Source: Deltaproteobacteria bacterium
GTDB taxonomy: Bacteria; Myxococcota; B64-G9
Assembly (NCBI GenBank): GCA_003647095.1
Contig: QMME01000112.1
Span: 1-10,866 of the forward strand
Length of the DNA stretch: 10,866 nucleotides
Reading direction: 5' to 3'
Part shown: in pieces, positions 7,739-10,866 of the stretch
How the letters are laid out: each line of letters starts with the position of its first letter
How positions within the stretch are numbered: the first letter of the stretch is position 1
Position numbers and translations under genes: made by a program
Notes under the pieces: model-generated
Databases searched by the model: none
Seen by the model: the letters and a program-made list of their open reading frames with translations, nothing else
Told to the model about the DNA's origin: nothing

Positions 7739-8313
7739 GCCTGCTCGACCAGCCGGCGGCCCAGCTCCCGGGCTCGTTCGAGCTCTTCCGGGTGTTGCCT
7801 GATGGCTCCCCGGGCGTCCACCCGCCACACCAGCTGTCCGCCGCAGTACTCCATCTCCAGGGCGTCGTAGAAGTAGCGGGCGCTGAGCTCGGCTCCCTGG
7901 AAGAGGTTCCGGCCGCGGGTTGCTCCCACCAGCTGCACGTAGCCCCGGCGGTTTGCCGCCGGCCGGTAACCGGGCTGGCGGTGACGCAGCCGGCGGCGCG
8001 CCCAGCGGGCCTGGGCGCGGTCGATGAGCGCCTTGAGCTGGGCGGGGAAGGAATAGAAGAAGATGGGCGCGGCCAGGACGATCCTCTCGGCGCTGTCCAG
8101 CAGCGGATAGACCCGCTGCATCTCGTCCGGCAGCACGCACTCGCCGGTCTCGTCGCAGCCGCCGCAGGCCCGGCAGCCGGAGATGTCGAGCCGGGACGCG
8201 CGCAGCTTCTCGGTTTCGGCCCCCGCCTGGCGGGCCGCTTCCAGGCACAGGTCGAGCAGGATCTCGCTGTTGCCACCGCGGCGGGGACTGCCGTGGATGC
8301 CCAGCACCAGCAT
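7726..8313 (-). CDS. NAD(P)H-dependent FMN reductase / iron-sulfur flavoprotein (Isf-like)
   Basis: A 195-residue cytoplasmic flavodoxin-fold protein. The N-terminus MLVLGIHGSPRRGGNSE matches the flavin-phosphate loop of the NADPH-dependent FMN reductase family. CRACGGCDETGEC (Cys47, 50, 53, 59) is a CX2CX2CX5C compact cysteine motif, as in iron-sulfur flavoproteins that hold a 4Fe-4S cluster beside FMN. APIFFYSFPAQLKALIDR and the C-terminal ARYFYDALEMEYCGG fit the same family. The likely role is electron transfer or reduction of small acceptors; the physiological substrate is unknown. Two in-frame ATGs exist. The one at 8319 overlaps the icd stop as ATGA, but its GGAGG is only 1 nt away. The one at 8313 has GGAGG at 7 nt and gives the family-typical N-terminus, so it is preferred. 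It is probably co-transcribed with icd just upstream. Its stop overlaps the convergent GH57 gene by 13 bp. Confidence 0.85.
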   Translation of the reverse strand: MLVLGIHGSPRRGGNSEILLDLCLEAARQAGAETEKLRASRLDISGCRACGGCDETGECVLPDEMQRVYPLLDSAERIVLAAPIFFYSFPAQLKALIDRAQARWARRRLRHRQPGYRPAANRRGYVQLVGATRGRNLFQGAELSARYFYDALEMEYCGGQLVWRVDARGAIRQHPEELERARELGRRLVEQAYCS

Positions 8314-8315
8314 GT

Positions 8316-9521
8316 TCATGCCTCCTCGAGCAGGCGTCCGGCGACAGTTTCGACGAATTCCCCGGTGCCGACCTCGCGGGCGGGCCGGCCGGCACGTTGC
8401 CAGGCCCGGGCCAGGTCCGGGGTGCCGGTGCCCGCCGCCAGGGTCGTGTCCAGCGCCCGCCGCAGCGCCCCGGCCGCCTCGGGCCAGCCGGCGAAGTCGA
8501 GCAGCATGCAGCCGGCCAGGATCATGGCCGCGGGATTGGCGCGGTCGCTGCCGGCCAGGTGGGGGGCGGTACCGTGGGCCGGCTCGAACAGCGCCCGTTC
8601 GTCTCCCAGGTTGGCGCTGGGCTGCAGCGCCAGGCCCCCGGCCAGCGCCCCGGCCGCCTCGGCCAGGTAATCGCCGTTCAGGTTGGGCGCAGCCAGCACG
8701 TCGTACTCATCCGGGCGGGTGAGCAGCTGCTGGAACATGGCATCGGCCAGGCGCTGGTCCACCATGATGGACGAGCCGTCGCTGCCGTCGCCGCGCTCCG
8801 TGAAGCGAAAGTCGGCGGCGAACTCGGGCTCTTCGAGTACCTGGCGGCACCAGCGCAGGAAGCCGCCCTCGGTCTGCTTCATGATGTTTCCCTTGTGCAC
8901 GATGGTCACCCGGCGGCGCCGCTGTTGCCGGCTCCAGCGCAGTACCCGGCGGAAGAAACGCTGGCTGGCCGTCCGGCTCATCACCTTCAGGCCCACGGCG
9001 CTGTCGGCGGACAGGCCCACGCCGGCCAGGGCGCGAATCTGCCGCGCCGCTTCGCTGTCGGCGGCGAACTCGATGCCGCAGTAGACATCCTCGGTGGTCT
9101 CGCGGAAGACGGCCAGGTCGATGTCCACCTGCCGGCACAGGAGCGAGCCCGCCGCCCGGGAGCGGGCCGGACGCAGGCAGCAGTACAGCTCGAGCCGCTG
9201 GCGCAGCTCCACGTTCCAGGAGCGGTGGCCGCCTCCCACGGGAGTGGCCAGCGGGCCCTTGAGGGCCACCCGGTGGGCACGCAAGGTATCTATCATCTCC
9301 TGCGGCAGGGACGAGCCGGCGGCCAGGGTACGGATCTGCTCGCCAGGCAGCTCGAGCCACTGCAGCAGGCGCCGGCCCCGGTAGCAGCGCCTCACCGCCT
9401 CGTCCAGCAGGCGGCGCGTGCCGGCCATGATTTCCGGCCCCACCCCTTCCCCTTCCAGGTAGGGCACCACCAGCCGTTCCGGTTCGCCGGCTGGTCGTTT
9501 CTCCCTCTCCTCCGGACCCAA
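8316..9521 (-). CDS. icd: Isocitrate dehydrogenase, bacterial homodimeric (E. coli Icd-like) type
   Basis: Oxidatively decarboxylates isocitrate to 2-oxoglutarate with NAD(P)+ in the TCA cycle. The 401 residues align along E. coli Icd (416), which I recalled from memory. VALKGPLATPVGGG is followed by the isocitrate-binding set Ser101, Asn103, Arg107, Arg117 and Arg140. Catalytic Tyr147 (FRETTEDVY) and Lys210 (VTIVHKGNIMK) are present, as are metal ligands Asp260 and Asp284 (NLNGD). The third metal position (E. coli Asp311) is Glu288. The coenzyme segment reads HGTAPHLAGSDRANP (316-330): E. coli NADP-specifying Lys344, Tyr345 and Val351 are His321, Leu322 and Ala328 here; Tyr391 is Pro368, while Arg395 is kept as Arg372. 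Strict NADP use is therefore doubtful. The start is a TTG at 9521 with GGAGGTG 6 nt upstream (GGAGG core); 18 residues before VVPYLEGEG fit the family length. It is first of two genes with the flavoprotein. Confidence 0.88.
   Translation of the reverse strand: MGPEEREKRPAGEPERLVVPYLEGEGVGPEIMAGTRRLLDEAVRRCYRGRRLLQWLELPGEQIRTLAAGSSLPQEMIDTLRAHRVALKGPLATPVGGGHRSWNVELRQRLELYCCLRPARSRAAGSLLCRQVDIDLAVFRETTEDVYCGIEFAADSEAARQIRALAGVGLSADSAVGLKVMSRTASQRFFRRVLRWSRQQRRRRVTIVHKGNIMKQTEGGFLRWCRQVLEEPEFAADFRFTERGDGSDGSSIMVDQRLADAMFQQLLTRPDEYDVLAAPNLNGDYLAEAAGALAGGLALQPSANLGDERALFEPAHGTAPHLAGSDRANPAAMILAGCMLLDFAGWPEAAGALRRALDTTLAAGTGTPDLARAWQRAGRPAREVGTGEFVETVAGRLLEEA
8321..8327 (-). promoter_or_regulatory. 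Ribosome binding site deciding the flavoprotein start
   Basis: On the minus strand GAGGAGG precedes CATGAACATG. Its core is 1 nt from the first ATG but 7 nt from the second, which favours initiation at 8313 over 8319. The same bases encode the last residues of the isocitrate dehydrogenase (LEEA), suggesting translational coupling. Confidence 0.55.
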
Positions 9522-9525
9522 CAGT

Positions 9526-9532
9526 CACCTCC
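9526..9532 (-). promoter_or_regulatory. Ribosome binding site supporting the TTG start of icd
   Basis: GGAGGTG on the minus strand lies 6 nt (counted from GGAGG) before the TTG at 9521. No in-frame ATG is available that would keep the N-terminal strand seen in the family, so the TTG is taken as the start. Confidence 0.6.
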
Positions 9533-9541
9533 GACCCCGGG

Positions 9542-9550
9542 AGTATAGCA
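9542..9550 (-). promoter_or_regulatory. Candidate extended -10 promoter for the icd-flavoprotein operon
   Basis: On the minus strand TGC is followed by TATACT, a near-consensus extended -10 element. At a 17-nt spacing the -35 would be ACACCA, which is weak, as is usual for extended -10 promoters. Transcription would start near 9535, leaving a very short leader that contains just the ribosome site. Confidence 0.45.
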
Positions 9551-9579
9551 TGTCACCTCCCTCCTGGTGTAGCGGGAAC

Positions 9580-9592
9580 CATCCGCGGGATG
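9580..9592. promoter_or_regulatory. Small inverted repeat between the divergent promoters
   Basis: CATCC-GCG-GGATG is a perfect 5-bp inverted repeat. It sits between the candidate icd -10 (9542-9550) and the candidate promoter of the rightward gene (9610-9638), a position suited to an operator. Five-base arms arise often by chance in GC-rich DNA, so this is weak. Confidence 0.2.
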
Positions 9593-9609
9593 CCGCCGGG
9601 CCTTCACGG

Positions 9610-9638
9610 TTGACTATACGCGCCTGGAGACATAGCTT
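9610..9638 (+). promoter_or_regulatory. Candidate sigma-70 promoter for the tryptophanase-family gene
   Basis: TTGACT (9610-9615; five of six -35 consensus bases) is followed after 17 nt by TAGCTT (9633-9638; three of six -10 bases). A start near 9645 would give a leader of ~34 nt. That is too short to hold a TnaC-like leader peptide, and no Trp-containing leader ORF was seen in this gap. Confidence 0.35.
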
Positions 9639-9664
9639 GTGCCGCGGCCGGGGGAGGAGAAGGA

Positions 9665-9670
9665 GAGGAG
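9665..9670 (+). promoter_or_regulatory. Ribosome binding site supporting the GTG start
   Basis: GAGGAG lies 8 nt before GTG at 9679. It is the last of several purine-rich GGAG motifs in a run of 27 purines (9650-9676). The downstream frame begins at this GTG with family-typical sequence (IIEPFKIKVVEPI). Confidence 0.6.
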
Positions 9671-9678
9671 AGAAAACC

Positions 9679-10866
9679 GTGAAAACCATCATCGAGCCCT
9701 TCAAGATCAAGGTGGTCGAGCCCATCCGCATGACCAGCCGCGAGCAGCGGCGGGAGTACCTGCGCCGGGCCCACTACAACCTGTTCAGCCTGCCGGCCGA
9801 GCAGGTGCTCATCGACCTGCTCACCGACAGCGGCACCTCGGCCATGAGCTACGAGCAGTGGGCGGGGATCATGCGCGGCGACGAATCCTACGCCGGCTCG
9901 CGCAGCTTCTACCGCCTGGAGCAGACGGTGCGTGACATCTTCGGCTTCAAGCACGTCATACCCACCCACCAGGGACGGGCCGCCGAGCGCATCCTCTTCT
10001 CGGTGGTGCTCGAGTCCGGACAGGTGGTGCCCAGCAACAACCACTTCGACACCACCCGGGCCAACATCGAGTTCCAGCAGGCCCAGGCGCTGGACCTGGT
10101 CATCGCCGAGGGCAAGCAGCCGGCCCGGGAACATCCCTTCAAGGGCAACATGGATACCGCCCGCCTGGAGGCGCTGCTGGCCGAGCGGGGCCGCGAGCAG
10201 GTGCCCCTGGTGATGCTCACCGTCACCAACAACTCCGGCGGCGGCCAGCCGGCCAGCATGGAAAACATCCGCCGGGTGTCGGAGATCTGCCATGCCCGGG
10301 GCGTACCCTTTTTCCTGGACGCCTGTCGCTTCGCCGAGAACGCCTTCTTCATCAAGCTGCGCGAACCCGGCTACGCCGACAAGACTCCCCGGGAGATCGC
10401 CCGGGAGATGTTTTCCTACTGTGACGGCTGCACCTTCTCGGCCAAGAAAGACGCACTGGTCAACATCGGCGGCCTCATCGCCCTCAACGACGATGACTGG
10501 GCCGCCCGGGCCCGCAACCTGCTCATCCTTACCGAGGGTTTTCCCACCTACGGGGGGCTGGCCGGGCGCGACCTGGAGGCCATGGCCATCGGCCTGGAAG
10601 AGGTGCTGGAGGAGGAATACCTCACCTACCGGCTGGCGGCCACCCGCTACCTGGGAGAGCACCTGGAGCGGCTGGGAGTGCCCACCGTGCGACCGGCCGG
10701 CGGCCACGCCGTCTTCATCGACGCCCGTGCCCTGCTCGATCACATCCCCCCGGAGCAGCTTCCCGGCCAGGCCTTGAGCTGCGCCCTGTACGAGATCGGC
10801 GGCATCCGCTCGGTGGAGATCGGCACCGTCATGTTCGGCCGCCACGATGCCGCCACCGGCCGGGAG
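9679..10866 (+). CDS. tnaA: Tryptophanase / tyrosine phenol-lyase family PLP enzyme, probably tryptophanase (3' partial)
   Basis: A PLP-dependent beta-eliminating lyase that probably cleaves L-tryptophan to indole, pyruvate and ammonium in the cytoplasm. 396 codons are visible from a GTG start to the window edge. Family members have ~455-470 residues, so about 60-75 are missing. Numbering runs in register with my recalled C. freundii tyrosine phenol-lyase (TPL): Tyr71, PLP-phosphate residues Gln98-Gly99-Arg100 (THQGR), Asn185, Asp214, Arg217 and the PLP Schiff-base Lys257 (SAKKD) are all present. Specificity positions look tryptophanase-like: Asp124 (HFDTTR; Thr in TPL), Phe288 (EGFPTYGG; Met in TPL) and Ile381 (SVEIG; Arg in TPL). 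The stretch MSYEQWAGIMRGDE is closer to TPL. The His/Phe position near the C-terminus that would complete the test is outside the window. No transporter or leader peptide is visible upstream. Tryptophanase is favoured; TPL or another specificity is not excluded. Confidence 0.85.
   Translation, partial: MKTIIEPFKIKVVEPIRMTSREQRREYLRRAHYNLFSLPAEQVLIDLLTDSGTSAMSYEQWAGIMRGDESYAGSRSFYRLEQTVRDIFGFKHVIPTHQGRAAERILFSVVLESGQVVPSNNHFDTTRANIEFQQAQALDLVIAEGKQPAREHPFKGNMDTARLEALLAERGREQVPLVMLTVTNNSGGGQPASMENIRRVSEICHARGVPFFLDACRFAENAFFIKLREPGYADKTPREIAREMFSYCDGCTFSAKKDALVNIGGLIALNDDDWAARARNLLILTEGFPTYGGLAGRDLEAMAIGLEEVLEEEYLTYRLAATRYLGEHLERLGVPTVRPAGGHAVFIDARALLDHIPPEQLPGQALSCALYEIGGIRSVEIGTVMFGRHDAATGRE

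Noticed and set aside
4532..8395. 1287-codon open frame on the minus strand opposite the GH57 gene
   Set aside because: It runs antisense to a clearly conserved GH57 gene and through the flavoprotein and icd 3' ends in another frame. Its translation is a shadow of GC-rich codon bias (runs of GVG, HHGG and similar) with no recognisable domain.
8397..9548. 383-codon plus-strand frame opposite icd
   Set aside because: Antisense to a gene with all key isocitrate dehydrogenase residues; no domain of its own.
9616..9678. TnaC-like leader peptide before the tryptophanase gene
   Set aside because: No short ORF with a Trp codon and ribosome site fits in the leader after the candidate promoter.
9604..10845. 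413-codon minus-strand frame opposite the tryptophanase gene
   Set aside because: The plus strand encodes a clear PLP lyase in register with its family; the antisense frame is compositional.

Overview
The window is about two-thirds G+C by eye, with almost every third codon position G or C. It suggests a high-GC Gram-negative bacterium. Three consecutive genes on the plus strand encode large secreted proteins. Two of them have clear lipoprotein signal peptides followed by Gly/Asp/Pro-rich spacers, and the third enters the window inside such a spacer. This style, with TIG/IPT modules, propeller-type 'VWAVG' repeats and CBM-like beta-sandwiches, is common in Myxococcota and related former Deltaproteobacteria. 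That placement is inference from protein style only; there is no rRNA or other marker gene.

Layout. (1) 3-1052 (+): 3' part of a surface or secreted protein, a Pro-Gly-Asp repeat spacer followed by a propeller-like domain. (2) 1053-1174: intergenic, with a probable extended -10 promoter. (3) 1175-4252 and 4271-7738 (+): an apparent two-gene operon. The first gene encodes a 1025-residue multidomain lipoprotein (starch-binding-like N-terminus, four TIG/IPT modules, CBM9/DOMON-like C-terminus). The second encodes a 1155-residue lipoprotein carrying a GH57 amylopullulanase-type catalytic domain with both catalytic acids intact, plus C-terminal CBM9-like and CBM20-like domains. Together they look like a surface-anchored alpha-glucan binding and hydrolysis unit. 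(4) 9521-7726 (-): an apparent operon of an isocitrate dehydrogenase gene and an iron-sulfur flavoprotein-type gene. Its last gene converges on the GH57 gene, and the 3' ends overlap by 13 bp. (5) 9522-9678: divergent intergenic region with candidate promoters both ways and a 27-nt purine tract. (6) 9679-10866 (+): a GTG-started, 3'-truncated tryptophanase/tyrosine phenol-lyase family gene whose visible specificity residues are tryptophanase-like.

Functionally the window joins extracellular polysaccharide use (glucose polymers) with central carbon oxidation (isocitrate to 2-oxoglutarate, giving reduced nicotinamide) and amino-acid breakdown (tryptophan to indole, pyruvate and ammonia). No mobile element, CRISPR array, tRNA or rRNA was seen. 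I found no convincing new multi-gene system. The most distinctive points are the GH57/TIG lipoprotein pair, the altered coenzyme-site residues of the isocitrate dehydrogenase, and the TPL-backbone/Trpase-specificity pattern of the last gene.
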